A stretch of 11,892 nt of DNA from DAIMZM01 sp036733985 (GTDB lineage: Bacteria; Bacillota; Dehalobacteriia; UBA4068), in assembly GCA_036733985.1 (NCBI GenBank), contig DAIMZM010000078.1, forward strand, positions 1-11,892, read 5' to 3'. The notes beneath the pieces are model-generated. The model saw nothing but the letters and a program-made list of their open reading frames with translations, ran no database searches and had not been told where the DNA came from. The position numbers and the translations under genes are program-made. This document shows, piece after piece, positions 6,645 through 11,892 of the stretch. Each line of letters begins with the position of its first letter. Positions within the stretch are counted from its first letter, which is position 1.

Positions 6645-6851
6645 CTACTGCTCCTTAGGCATAAATTTTTCCGGTTTGTCAGCATGCAGGCTGATCACCA
6701 GGCCGCAGCTGGCGCAAACCTCCGCCCGCACCGGGCTGCTGCGCATCGTGGCTTTGCCCTTGCTGTTGCAGACGGTCATGTTGGCATAACCGCTCAGTAA
6801 GCCCTGGCCGATCTGATAGGAACCGCAGGCCGGACATTTTCTGTTTTCCAT
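6645..6851 (-). CDS. Small zinc-ribbon protein of unknown function
   Basis: A 68-residue protein with CPACG at 6-10 and CASCG at 46-50, two CX2C knuckles about 40 residues apart that probably bind one zinc ion; Cys28 lies between. The segment MTVCNSKGKATMRSSPVRAEV looks like a short beta-rich domain. I chose the ATG at 6851 because GGAGG (6857-6861) lies 5 bases upstream; an ATG 12 bases further out overlaps that site. It follows the ribbon-helix-helix gene by 71 bases and precedes map by 42. No specific function can be assigned; small zinc ribbons can bind nucleic acid or protein partners. Confidence 0.7.
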   Translation of the reverse strand: MENRKCPACGSYQIGQGLLSGYANMTVCNSKGKATMRSSPVRAEVCASCGLVISLHADKPEKFMPKEQ

Positions 6852-6922
6852 ACACGCCTCCATCTAAATGTATGTTGCCCGGCGCGTCCTTTCCTCATTA
6901 TCGATATTATACAAGCGCCGGC

Positions 6923-7105
6923 TCATTCCTGCCCACCCTGGCTTTTTTTCTCTCTTGCCGCGGGCAAGCGCCCGCTTTTTTTCAGCGCTTCCCGCAGCAA
7001 AAACTCGATATGCCCGTTGACGCTGCGCAAGTCATCCGCGGCCCAGGCCTCCACCGCCGCGTAAATCCCCTCGTCCAGGCGCAGCGGGAAACACTTCTTA
7101 GGCAT
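6923..7105 (-). CDS. Arc-like ribbon-helix-helix protein paired with the SPFH gene
   Basis: A 60-residue protein with a short strand (KCFPLRLD, 4-11) followed by two helices (EGIYAAVEAWAADDLR and SVNGHIEFLLREALKKSG), the fold of Arc/CopG-type DNA-binding dimers. The basic tail (about 46-60) is probably flexible. ATG 7105 is preferred to the upstream ATG 7126, which gives MWGACIK: the shorter form matches the family start, and GGGGAG lies upstream within the SPFH gene. It begins one base after the SPFH stop, so the two genes are translationally linked. From memory, SPFH proteins in Firmicutes are often followed by a protein of this kind; whether it binds DNA or the membrane protein is not known to me. 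Confidence 0.78.
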   Translation of the reverse strand: MPKKCFPLRLDEGIYAAVEAWAADDLRSVNGHIEFLLREALKKSGRLPAAREKKSQGGQE

Positions 7106-7106
7106 T

Positions 7107-8027
7107 TTAATACATGCTCCCCACATTGATCACCGGCTGAGAGGCCCGGTCGGTGATGATGGAGACCATCAGGTTATTGATCATATTCAGCTTGCGCTCT
7201 TCGTCAATGATCAGATTGGCCTCAGTCTCCAGCTTTTCAATGGCCATCTGGGCCATGCCCACCGCGCCGTCCACGATGATTTGCCGGGCAGCCAGGATGG
7301 CGGCGGCCTGCTGGCGCTGGAGCATGGCGGAAGCGATTTCCGTGGCATAGGCCAAATGGGTCAGACGGGTCTCGATGATCTGTACGCCGGCCACCTTCAG
7401 CCGTTCCTGCAGCTCTACCTGGAGCCGGGCGCTGACCTCGTCGGCATTGCGGCGCAGGGAAACCCCGGCCAGATCGTCAAAGTCGTCGTAAGGATACTGG
7501 GCCGCCACATGGCGCAGGGCGGTTTCGCTCTGGATGGCCACAAATTGCTCGTAATTGTTCACATCCAGCAAGGCCTTGGCCGCGTTGACCACCTTAAACA
7601 CCACCACGGCGGCAATTTCGATGGGGTTGCCGCCGGCGTCGTTCACCTTCAGCTTTTCGCTGTTGAAATTGCGCACCCGCAGGGACACCTTTTTCGCGGA
7701 TTTGCAGGGCAAGGCCAGAAAAAAGCCGTTATCCCGGATCACCCCGGCATACTTGCCGAAGAAGGTGACCACCGCCGCCGTATTGGGCTGCACCACGGTG
7801 AGGCCGGTGACCAGCGCCAGGACGGCCAGCATCAGCAGAGCGCCCAGCAGCGCCAGAAACCCGGCGTCATGCCGGACGCCGAGAATAAAGAGCCAGACAG
7901 AGATCAGCAGCAGCGCCAGGAAAGCCAGCAGCCCCAGGAAGCCCGACAGCTTCCAAGCCGGCTTTTCCAGGGTGCCTTCGGGCATATCCTTAATTTTGTT
8001 TTCAGTTGCGGGAAATTTTTCAGACAT
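7107..8027 (-). CDS. SPFH/Band 7 domain membrane protein
   Basis: A 306-residue membrane-anchored protein of the stomatin/prohibitin/flotillin superfamily. A polar N terminus of about 26 residues precedes two membrane spans (about 27-50 and 56-77). The SPFH domain follows (about 78-230: VVQPNTAAVVTFFGKYAGV, LRVRNFNSEKLKVND, GNPIEIAAVVVFKV, AIQSETALRHVAAQYPYDD). A helical, alanine- and glutamate-rich segment (about 230-285) is likely to drive oligomerisation. Such proteins form large ring or cage assemblies linked to membrane microdomains and protein quality control. GGAGG lies 8 bases before the start, and a sigma-70-type promoter lies upstream. It heads the minus-strand series. No NfeD partner, common for other bacterial SPFH proteins, is present; the tight partner here is the ribbon-helix-helix gene. 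Confidence 0.88.
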   Translation of the reverse strand: MSEKFPATENKIKDMPEGTLEKPAWKLSGFLGLLAFLALLLISVWLFILGVRHDAGFLALLGALLMLAVLALVTGLTVVQPNTAAVVTFFGKYAGVIRDNGFFLALPCKSAKKVSLRVRNFNSEKLKVNDAGGNPIEIAAVVVFKVVNAAKALLDVNNYEQFVAIQSETALRHVAAQYPYDDFDDLAGVSLRRNADEVSARLQVELQERLKVAGVQIIETRLTHLAYATEIASAMLQRQQAAAILAARQIIVDGAVGMAQMAIEKLETEANLIIDEERKLNMINNLMVSIITDRASQPVINVGSMY

Positions 8028-8057
8028 TTTCTTCGCCTCCTTTGCATCTATATCAAA

Positions 8058-8087
8058 ATGATATCACTTCAATATTAACTTTGTCAA
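8058..8087 (-). promoter_or_regulatory. Sigma-70 promoter of the SPFH gene series
   Basis: On the minus strand TTGACA (8082-8087) and TATCAT (8058-8063) are spaced by 18 bases, with a TG one base before the -10 box. The predicted start near 8051 gives a short leader ending in GGAGG before the SPFH start codon. Confidence 0.65.
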
Positions 8088-8177
8088 GAGCGGCGGGCGT
8101 AATTTGGCGTTATTTTTGTCAAGGGTAGCCTCTGGCGGCAGCGAACTCTTTTAGAAACAAGGAAGCGGAGGAAAAAC

Positions 8178-8438
8178 ATGACCGCACTGAACAAAATCAC
8201 CCTGACCTGGCGGTACCGGGCCCTGCTGGCCATCGCCGTCCTGATGCTGATCACCCTGTTCCTCCTGGCCGCCGCCAGCAGCCGGGAAGGGGCGGCGCTG
8301 GTGGACGAGCTGAAAGCAGCCCGCCTGGAAAGCCTGCGGCTGGAGGCGGCGGCGGAACTGAACGCCTATTACCGGGGGAATGGGGATTGGTTTACCTGCT
8401 ACCGTCTGCTGAAAAAAATCGAGCGGCTGGAGGAATAA
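8178..8438 (+). CDS. Small single-span membrane protein, unknown function
   Basis: An 86-residue protein with a basic N terminus, one hydrophobic segment (about 15-34: ALLAIAVLMLITLFLLAAA) and a charged, probably helical tail rich in Ala, Leu, Glu and Arg (36-62), ending in a basic and aromatic patch (DWFTCYRLLKKIERLEE). The predicted topology is N-in with the tail outside, or the reverse; the segment lacks a signal-peptidase site. GGAGG at 8167-8171 lies 6 bases before ATG. It is divergent from the SPFH gene and ends at a hairpin terminator. I do not recognise a family, and the coding assignment rests on the ribosome binding site, membrane segment and terminator placement. Confidence 0.6.
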   Translation: MTALNKITLTWRYRALLAIAVLMLITLFLLAAASSREGAALVDELKAARLESLRLEAAAELNAYYRGNGDWFTCYRLLKKIERLEE

Positions 8439-8464
8439 AAAAACACCCGCGGGAGCGGGTGTTT
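8437..8464. terminator. Bidirectional hairpin terminator
   Basis: A perfect 10-bp stem (8441-8450 with 8455-8464, AAACACCCGC/GCGGGTGTTT) and loop GGGA. On the minus strand the stem and its continuing run give seven U residues (complement of 8437-8443), a strong terminator for the DUF4911-like gene. On the plus strand the hairpin directly follows the small membrane protein stop and has a short U tail. Confidence 0.85.
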
Positions 8465-8487
8465 GGGCGGGGCAAAGCAGAACAGTC

Positions 8488-8724
8488 CTAAAGATCAAAG
8501 GCCACGGGAATGGGCAGGCAATGGAGGATAGCCAGCAGATCCTTCCTGGCGTTTTGGGCCACGCGCAGAGCCATCCGGCCCAGCTTGGCGTCTATGGTGC
8601 TGACCAAGGCCAGATGATCGTAGCCTTCCAGCAATTTGTTGAAGAAATCAATATCCGCCGGTTCAATGGTGACCATAATGGTTTCGCCCTGATCCGGCCC
8701 TGGGTTTTGTTGGCGGTTGTTCAT
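8488..8724 (-). CDS. DUF4911-like small protein
   Basis: A 78-residue protein whose core (MVTIEPADIDFFNKLLEGYD, 17-36, then LALVSTIDAKLGRMALRVA) resembles the DUF4911 family as I remember it: a strand, a helix, and strands around a conserved acidic turn. The function of that family is unknown. The chosen start at 8724 has GGAG (8730-8733) 5 bases upstream; the frame is open further to 8799, but that part runs into the structured gap and lacks a ribosome binding site. The C terminus (KDLLAILHCLPIPVAFDL) forms a helix and hydrophobic tail. It lies downstream of dat and upstream of the bidirectional terminator. Confidence 0.65.
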   Translation of the reverse strand: MNNRQQNPGPDQGETIMVTIEPADIDFFNKLLEGYDHLALVSTIDAKLGRMALRVAQNARKDLLAILHCLPIPVAFDL

Positions 8725-8729
8725 GTATG

Positions 8730-8857
8730 CTCCTTCATCTGGTGCTAGAGGCAGAAGGGTGCCAGCCCGCTGGCGGTTGTCCAGGCCACAGCAGACCATC
8801 TACCCGAATCAGCGCCAGGCCTGAATTATGCCTGATCACTCGCGCAGCCCTTCTGCC
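8730..8857 (-). promoter_or_regulatory. Structured leader before the DUF4911-like gene, candidate RNA switch
   Basis: A perfect 10-bp inverted repeat (8750-8759 and 8848-8857, GGCAGAAGGG/CCCTTCTGCC) encloses 88 bases that contain further stems. One is GCCAGC/GCTGGC at 8761-8774; others are CAGGC/GCCTG and AATCAGCGCC-type pairings. On the minus strand the CCTTC of the 3' arm can instead pair with GAAGG of the downstream ribosome binding site (8732-8736), helped by TG/CA. The two pairings exclude each other. I recognise no known riboswitch class or T-box motif. It may be plain intergenic structure or an RNA on the other strand. Confidence 0.4.
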
Positions 8858-8881
8858 GCTTAATAGTTTTCGCTTTCCGTT

Positions 8882-8920
8882 TAAAAATACCTTTTAAAAA
8901 TACTTTTTTTAATACCTTTT
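8882..8920. repeat. AT-rich short tandem repeats over the 3' end of dat
   Basis: Three imperfect copies of a unit like AAAAATACCTTTT lie in a row (8883, 8896 and 8911 regions). The last one forms the final codons and stop of dat. The run is strikingly AT-rich compared with its surroundings. Confidence 0.6.
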
Positions 8921-9772
8921 ACCACAAACCTGCTCAATCATTTTCTCATAAGCCGCGTCCAGCAGCAGCGCCGTTTTTCCCGGCTGGCCGTCGGCAATAT
9001 CCCGGCCGTCTATCCGGACCACCGGGGCCGGATGCACCGAGGTGGCGGTGGCGAAAACTTCATCCGCCGCCAGCATTTCCGCCAGGGAAAAGCTGGCTTC
9101 TTTCAGGGGTATGCCCAGCTCCGCCAGGAGGGGGACAAAATGCTGCCGGGTCACACCGGGGAGGATGCCGTCGCAAAGGGGGCTGGTATAAACCACGCCG
9201 TCCCGGACAATGCAGATATTGTAGGCGGCCCCTTCGGTGACCATGCCGTCCCGGACAAAGATCGCCAGATCCGCGCCGGCCCGCTCCGCCTGGGTGGCGG
9301 CCATGGTATTGGGGATCAGGTTCAGGGTCTTGATATCGCAATGCTGCCAGCGGAGATCCGGCAAGGTAATGGCGGTATAGCCCCTGGTCAGGTAAACGTC
9401 CCGGTGTTCGTCGTAAGGCCGGACGATCATCATCAGCTTAGCGCCCTTCAGCTTCAGGTAGCTGTGGGTACGGGGCGCGGCGCCCCGGGTGACCTGCAGA
9501 TACACCCCCCGGGTAGGGCCTTCCACCATGGCCACGGCCTTTTTCATCAGGGCCAGCAGTTCCGGCCTGGGCATGGGCATCTCCATTTCCATCAGCGAGA
9601 GGCTGCGCTCCAGCCGGTCCAGATGCTCCTCCACCCCCCAAAAGATGCCGTTATAGGCCATCACAAATTCATAGACGCCTTCGCCAAATAAAAAGCCCCT
9701 GTCCTCAATAGAGACCTTGAGCTGGTCAGGAGCGGCAAAAACCCCGTCGTACCAGCCGATTTCGCGTACCAT
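8909..9772 (-). CDS. dat: D-amino-acid aminotransferase (D-alanine transaminase), fold type IV
   Basis: Cytoplasmic PLP enzyme interconverting D-alanine and 2-oxoglutarate with pyruvate and D-glutamate, feeding peptidoglycan precursors. The 287-residue form shows EDRGFLFGEGVYEF (23-36, with Tyr34), EHLDRLERS (49-57), YLQVTRGAAPRTH (91-103), CDIKTLNLIPN with Schiff-base Lys148, VTEGAAYN with Glu180, and GILPGVTR (202-209). Arg101 and His103 correspond to the Arg98/His100 carboxylate trap of Bacillus D-amino-acid transaminase, which separates it from branched-chain aminotransferases. The start at 9772 (preceded by AGGTGAG) is chosen over 9871, because the longer form would start inside the -10 box of the predicted promoter. 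EGSSSN reads EGAAYN, a mild deviation in the PLP phosphate region. Confidence 0.87.
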   Translation of the reverse strand: MVREIGWYDGVFAAPDQLKVSIEDRGFLFGEGVYEFVMAYNGIFWGVEEHLDRLERSLSLMEMEMPMPRPELLALMKKAVAMVEGPTRGVYLQVTRGAAPRTHSYLKLKGAKLMMIVRPYDEHRDVYLTRGYTAITLPDLRWQHCDIKTLNLIPNTMAATQAERAGADLAIFVRDGMVTEGAAYNICIVRDGVVYTSPLCDGILPGVTRQHFVPLLAELGIPLKEASFSLAEMLAADEVFATATSVHPAPVVRIDGRDIADGQPGKTALLLDAAYEKMIEQVCGKRY

Positions 9773-9821
9773 TCGCTCACCTGCTTCCTTATGCATTCTC
9801 CCGGCTGCAATCGTATTGATG

Positions 9822-9846
9822 CCCGCGGCGGAAACAAAACCGCGGG
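9822..9846 (-). promoter_or_regulatory. GC-rich hairpin in the dat leader
   Basis: CCCGCGG and CCGCGGG (9822-9828, 9840-9846) form a perfect 7-bp stem with an 11-base loop, about 10 bases after the predicted start of transcription. It has no U tract, so it is not an obvious terminator. It may stabilise the mRNA 5' end or bind a factor; its role is inferred. Confidence 0.5.
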
Positions 9847-9861
9847 AACTGTGCCTAGCGT

Positions 9862-9890
9862 AGTATACCATAACGCGGAAAAGAAGTCTA
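9862..9890 (-). promoter_or_regulatory. Extended -10 promoter of dat
   Basis: On the minus strand TATACT (9862-9867) carries TG one base upstream. TAGACT (9885-9890, four of six matches to the -35 consensus) lies 17 bases away. The predicted start near 9855 leaves a leader of about 80 bases before dat. Confidence 0.6.
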
Positions 9891-9991
9891 CTACTTTCAG
9901 CTTGTCAAAGTTTGGCCGTTTTTTGCGCGTGAAAGTTTACCAAGACCTGAGCCAGGCCTTTTGTTAAAAAAACAGAAAAACCTTTTGTCCC

Positions 9992-10017
9992 CCCGGCCCG
10001 GCCGGTGACGGGCCGGG
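9992..10017. repeat. GC-only inverted repeat upstream of the 128-residue gene
   Basis: CCCGGCCCG (9992-10000) and CGGGCCGGG (10009-10017) form a perfect 9-bp stem with loop GCCGGTGA. An A/T-rich stretch lies just before it (9964-9989). On the minus strand the stem is followed by GGGGGACAAAAGGTTTTT, too far from a clean U run for a convincing terminator. The 297-base gap 9773-10069 otherwise holds only the dat leader and promoter and GGAGGG at 10058-10063. Confidence 0.5.
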
Positions 10018-10069
10018 CCCTACCGCCATAAGATGTAAGCAAACAGAAAGCGGCTGCGGAGGGACAGAC

Positions 10070-10456
10070 ATGACGAATTATACCAAGACCAGAATCATGC
10101 CGGCAATCAATCCGGCGGACAACGGCAATCAACAGATCGCCAGTTATCCGGAAATTTTTTACAAGGTGCAGCCCTTTGTCCTGCTGGCCTGCGACCAGCT
10201 GAATTTGCGGGGCGGCCCCCTGACCCAGGCCCAGGCGGATCAGATCACGGAGGAGATTTACAACAACGTCTGCCAGATGCATCCGGATCTGGCGGATTAT
10301 GCCCAGCTCTACGAGATGCGCACCAATGACCGCTTTGCGACGATGCAGATCGGGCCCAGGCATCGGCCCGGTTTCCGCCGCCGGGGCATGCTGCGGGATT
10401 TGATCGACATCCTCTTTCTCCGGGAGATATTCGGCCGGATCGGCGGCTGGTTCTAA
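10070..10456 (+). CDS. Conserved-looking 128-residue protein of unknown function
   Basis: A soluble, mixed-charge protein. The N-terminal 25 residues are polar and probably disordered. SYPEIFYKVQPFVLLACDQ (25-43) and the helix QADQITEEIYNNVCQMHPDL form the core, and a basic C-terminal segment (RHRPGFRRRG) leads into an amphipathic helix (MLRDLIDILFLREIFGRI). I have a memory of small clostridial proteins with a YPEIYYK...CDQ start and an R-rich RDLIDILLL end, but cannot name the family or a function; such proteins occur in spore formers. GGAGGG at 10058-10063 lies 6 bases before ATG. It has no obvious partner gene, being followed by a noncoding GC-rich stretch. Confidence 0.7.
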   Translation: MTNYTKTRIMPAINPADNGNQQIASYPEIFYKVQPFVLLACDQLNLRGGPLTQAQADQITEEIYNNVCQMHPDLADYAQLYEMRTNDRFATMQIGPRHRPGFRRRGMLRDLIDILFLREIFGRIGGWF

Positions 10457-10504
10457 GCCCCGGGAAAAGCCGGGCAACGGCAGGATCCGGCTCCCCTTCC
10501 CTTG

Positions 10505-10561
10505 CCGGGACGCGGAGGCCGTGCTGTGGCTGCCGTCCACGCCGGCCTGGGACAAGCCCGG
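10505..10561. repeat. Nested imperfect stem-loop in the gap after the 128-residue gene
   Basis: Three nested pairings share one axis: CCGGG/CCCGG (10505-10509, 10557-10561), AGGCC/GGCCT (10516-10520, 10544-10548) and GTGG/CCAC (10526-10529, 10537-10540). No U run follows. The gap 10457-10741 otherwise holds a GC-rich first half without ORF signals and an AT-rich second half with the promoter and leader of the secreted protein. Confidence 0.4.
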
Positions 10562-10633
10562 AACAGCCTGACGAAAATTACAAAAATCGTGAAAAATACT
10601 TGCTCTTTATAATTCTTAGAGTTAAAATAGAAT

Positions 10634-10642
10634 TGCTATAAT
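10634..10642 (+). promoter_or_regulatory. Extended -10 promoter of the secreted repeat protein
   Basis: TGCTATAAT is a perfect extended -10 element. The -35 region (TTCTTA, 10613-10618, 18-base spacing) is poor, as is usual for this promoter class. The predicted start near 10649 gives a leader of about 93 bases. A second TATAAT lies at 10608-10613 without upstream elements. Confidence 0.6.
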
Positions 10643-10668
10643 ATGGCATGGCCTTACATGGGTGATGA

Positions 10669-10702
10669 CTTTTATATGTAATAAGCTTTTATATGTAATG
10701 AT
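10669..10702 (+). repeat. Two tandem 17-bp repeats in the leader
   Basis: CTTTTATATGTAATAAG (10669-10685) and CTTTTATATGTAATGAT (10686-10702) share their first 14 bases exactly. They lie between the predicted transcription start and the ribosome binding sites. They could be a binding site for a regulator or a copy-number variable stretch. Confidence 0.75.
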
Positions 10703-10724
10703 GAGAAGTAAGGAGAACAAAAAT

Positions 10725-10745
10725 ATGCAGGAGGGTACTTTATGA
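10725..10745 (+). CDS. Possible six-codon leader mini-ORF (MQEGTL)
   Basis: ATG at 10725 is preceded by AAGGAG (10710-10715) with 9-base spacing. The mini-ORF ends in a TGA whose first two bases overlap the start codon of the secreted protein (TTATGA). Its own codons contain the GGAGGG that serves the main gene. This may couple translation of the two or be a chance product of two adjacent ribosome binding sites. No function of the peptide is implied. Confidence 0.3.
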   Translation: MQEGTL

Positions 10746-11892
10746 AAAAAGGCTTATTTATTTTGACCCTGGCGCTGCTGCTGGCGCTGCTGCTGGCCGG
10801 CACGGCATTAGCGGGTGAAGGGGATGTCGATCTCGGGGACGCTGTGATTTATGTCAACGGCGTGGAATTAGAGGTCGGCGAATATTGGAGGAACGGTGAT
10901 ATCGGCCCTGACCCCTCTAACGACGAGGACGACTGGAACGCTAAATTCGAGTTTGATGCAGAGGACGGTTATATCCTCACCCTGGACGAAGCGGAGATCA
11001 CGAAGGGTTACAGTATGGCCTTCATTGGGACGATACAGGTCGGCATTTTTTATAAGCCCAAAGAGGGGGACTCCGCTCCCCTGACCATTGTACTGAAGGG
11101 CGAAAACATAATTAATATACCGGTCGAAGAGGCAGAGGAGGGTGAGGGGCCCCCGCCAACGGCTGGCATTGCGGTTGAGGGTGACCTTCTGATCGAAGGG
11201 GATGAGCTGATTATTAACGGCGGTTTTGCCGGCATCACTGTTAATGTCGGAGACCTGGCCATCGACGACGCCGAAATAACCATGAAGGGCGGCTTTATAG
11301 GTATCCTTTCTATGGGTGAAATCCTGACCATCGACGGCGCTGACATAACCATTGAGGCCGACGCCATGGGCATCGCTGTTATGGCGGGTGGCCTGACCGT
11401 CAACGATGCCGAACTAAACATCGAGGCCGGAGGTACGGGCATCTTTGCCGATGGCAAGATCGAATTTAATGATAGCCGGGCGGATGTGAAAGCTGAAGGC
11501 ATATATGATGAAGGCGAGAACTTCATGGACTTTCCCATCTCCCCAGGCGTGGCCATCATCAGCGTCTATACAGATCCTGAAGATAATGATGACGAAGGCA
11601 TCGTCCTCATCAATACCGTGATTCTTCAAGGCGGCCAGGTGGTGCCGGTATATGAGGGTTTCGGAGGTAAAGGCTTCCTGCTTGAAGCCCCGGCAGCGGG
11701 CCAGCCTAATCTTTACGGGTCTATAGGCGATCTTGAAGGCTGGACTTTCTCCGAGGAGGACGAACTCACCGCATATGATGATTCCTTAGAAGGCGCGTCC
11801 ACCCATGTGATCCTGGGCGATGAAGACGACGCCGATACCCTGCTCAATCTGGGCATCGCCGTCCTGGGCGTGGGCAGAAGCTTCCCCTTTGT
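10742..11892 (+). CDS. Secreted acidic protein with beta-helix-like repeats (5' part, open at window end)
   Basis: The frame is open for 383 codons to the window edge, so the C terminus is missing. The first 24 residues form a signal peptide: KK, a Leu-rich core, and cleavage predicted after TALA. Residues 34-90 (VIYVNGVELEVGEYW, DDWNAKFEFDAEDGYILTLDEAEI) resemble the N-terminal module of secreted clostridial proteins with a carbohydrate-binding-like beta-helix, as I remember them. Five repeats of 22-23 residues start at G142, G164, G187, G210 and G233 (pattern GI-x(4-6)-L-x-I-x-D/G-A-x-I-x-I), fitting a right-handed parallel beta-helix. The chain is rich in Asp/Glu and has no Cys in the visible part. 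No anchor is visible yet; adhesin or carbohydrate binding is only a guess. GGAGGG at 10730-10735 is 6 bases before ATG. Confidence 0.8.
   Translation, partial: MKKGLFILTLALLLALLLAGTALAGEGDVDLGDAVIYVNGVELEVGEYWRNGDIGPDPSNDEDDWNAKFEFDAEDGYILTLDEAEITKGYSMAFIGTIQVGIFYKPKEGDSAPLTIVLKGENIINIPVEEAEEGEGPPPTAGIAVEGDLLIEGDELIINGGFAGITVNVGDLAIDDAEITMKGGFIGILSMGEILTIDGADITIEADAMGIAVMAGGLTVNDAELNIEAGGTGIFADGKIEFNDSRADVKAEGIYDEGENFMDFPISPGVAIISVYTDPEDNDDEGIVLINTVILQGGQVVPVYEGFGGKGFLLEAPAAGQPNLYGSIGDLEGWTFSEEDELTAYDDSLEGASTHVILGDEDDADTLLNLGIAVLGVGRSFPF
10769..10792 (+). repeat. In-frame 12-bp tandem repeat in the signal peptide
   Basis: CTGGCGCTGCTG occurs twice in direct succession, followed by CTGGCC. 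Each copy encodes LALL in the hydrophobic core, so gain or loss of a copy would change core length without shifting the frame. Confidence 0.8.

Noticed and set aside
6906..6911. TATAAT on the minus strand before the zinc-ribbon gene
   Set aside because: No -35 box or TGN extension at the right place; possible internal promoter but not supportable.
7281..8078. Long plus-strand open frame of 265 codons across the SPFH gene
   Set aside because: It is antisense to a clear SPFH/Band 7 protein, rich in Gln/His/Gly as shadow frames in GC-rich DNA are, and has no ribosome binding site.
8750..8857. tRNA, 6S RNA, SRP RNA, T-box or other known riboswitch in the dat/DUF4911 gap
   Set aside because: None of the diagnostic motifs I know (T-loop GGTTCGA, T-box core, SRP GGAAGCAG loop) is present; kept only as an unclassified structured element.
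9773..9871. Longer N terminus of dat starting at 9871
   Set aside because: It would begin inside the predicted -10 box; the family start aligns with 9772, which has its own ribosome binding site.
9905..10555. Minus-strand open frame of 216 codons overlapping the 128-residue gene
   Set aside because: The plus-strand gene has the ribosome binding site and a coherent protein; the minus frame shows low-complexity composition and spans hairpins.
1..11892. CRISPR array, insertion sequence, prophage or toxin-antitoxin module
   Set aside because: No regularly spaced repeats, transposase motifs or terminal repeats with target duplication were seen; the ribbon-helix-helix gene has no toxin partner.

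Overview
The window reads as chromosomal DNA of a GC-rich, probably anaerobic member of the Firmicutes (Bacillota), in the Clostridia or Negativicutes range. Reasons: nearly every gene has a strong AGGAGG-type ribosome binding site; the first gene is a PF13303-type PTS IIC protein; methionine aminopeptidase is of the Staphylococcus/Bacillus type; there is an SPFH protein paired with an Arc-like ribbon-helix-helix protein, a DUF4911-like protein and an iron-sulfur flavoprotein. The species cannot be named from sequence alone.

Left part, plus strand (1-4784): the 3' end of a PTS IIC-like membrane protein runs straight into folate genes folP, folB and folK (folB and folK overlap by ATGA). Next comes a PanC-family protein that keeps the ATP-binding motifs but has lost most pantoate-contacting residues. 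A 29-bp palindrome follows, holding a consensus sigma-70 promoter whose -35 box lies at its centre. This drives a two-gene unit, an IscR-type Rrf2 regulator and a cysteine desulfurase, closed by a strong intrinsic terminator. No IscU or NifU scaffold gene follows.

Middle part (4785-8490): a small ferritin-like protein on the plus strand, apparently missing three of its four metal-ligand glutamates, faces a minus-strand series. In transcription order that series is SPFH membrane protein, ribbon-helix-helix protein, zinc-ribbon protein, methionine aminopeptidase (map) and iron-sulfur flavoprotein. A good promoter precedes the SPFH gene. Divergent from it is a small single-span membrane protein of unknown function. 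Several genes here point to Fe-S, iron or redox handling (IscR, IscS, ferritin-like, Isf-like).

Right part (8437-11892): D-amino-acid aminotransferase (dat) and a DUF4911-like gene lie on the minus strand. They are separated by a 184-base gap with a 10-bp long-range inverted repeat that could compete with a hairpin covering the DUF4911 ribosome binding site. Their transcription ends at a hairpin shared with the convergent small membrane protein gene. On the plus strand follow an unrecognised 128-residue protein, a GC-rich region able to form stem-loops, and the start of a secreted acidic protein. That protein has a signal peptide and five repeats of about 23 residues suggestive of a parallel beta-helix; it is still open at the window edge. 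Its leader holds an extended -10 promoter, a 17-bp tandem repeat and a six-codon mini-ORF whose stop overlaps its start codon.

I found no CRISPR array, tRNA, rRNA, transposase or phage gene. The strongest candidates for something undescribed are the PanC-like protein, the ligand-poor ferritin-like protein, the structured gap before the DUF4911 gene and the leader of the secreted repeat protein.
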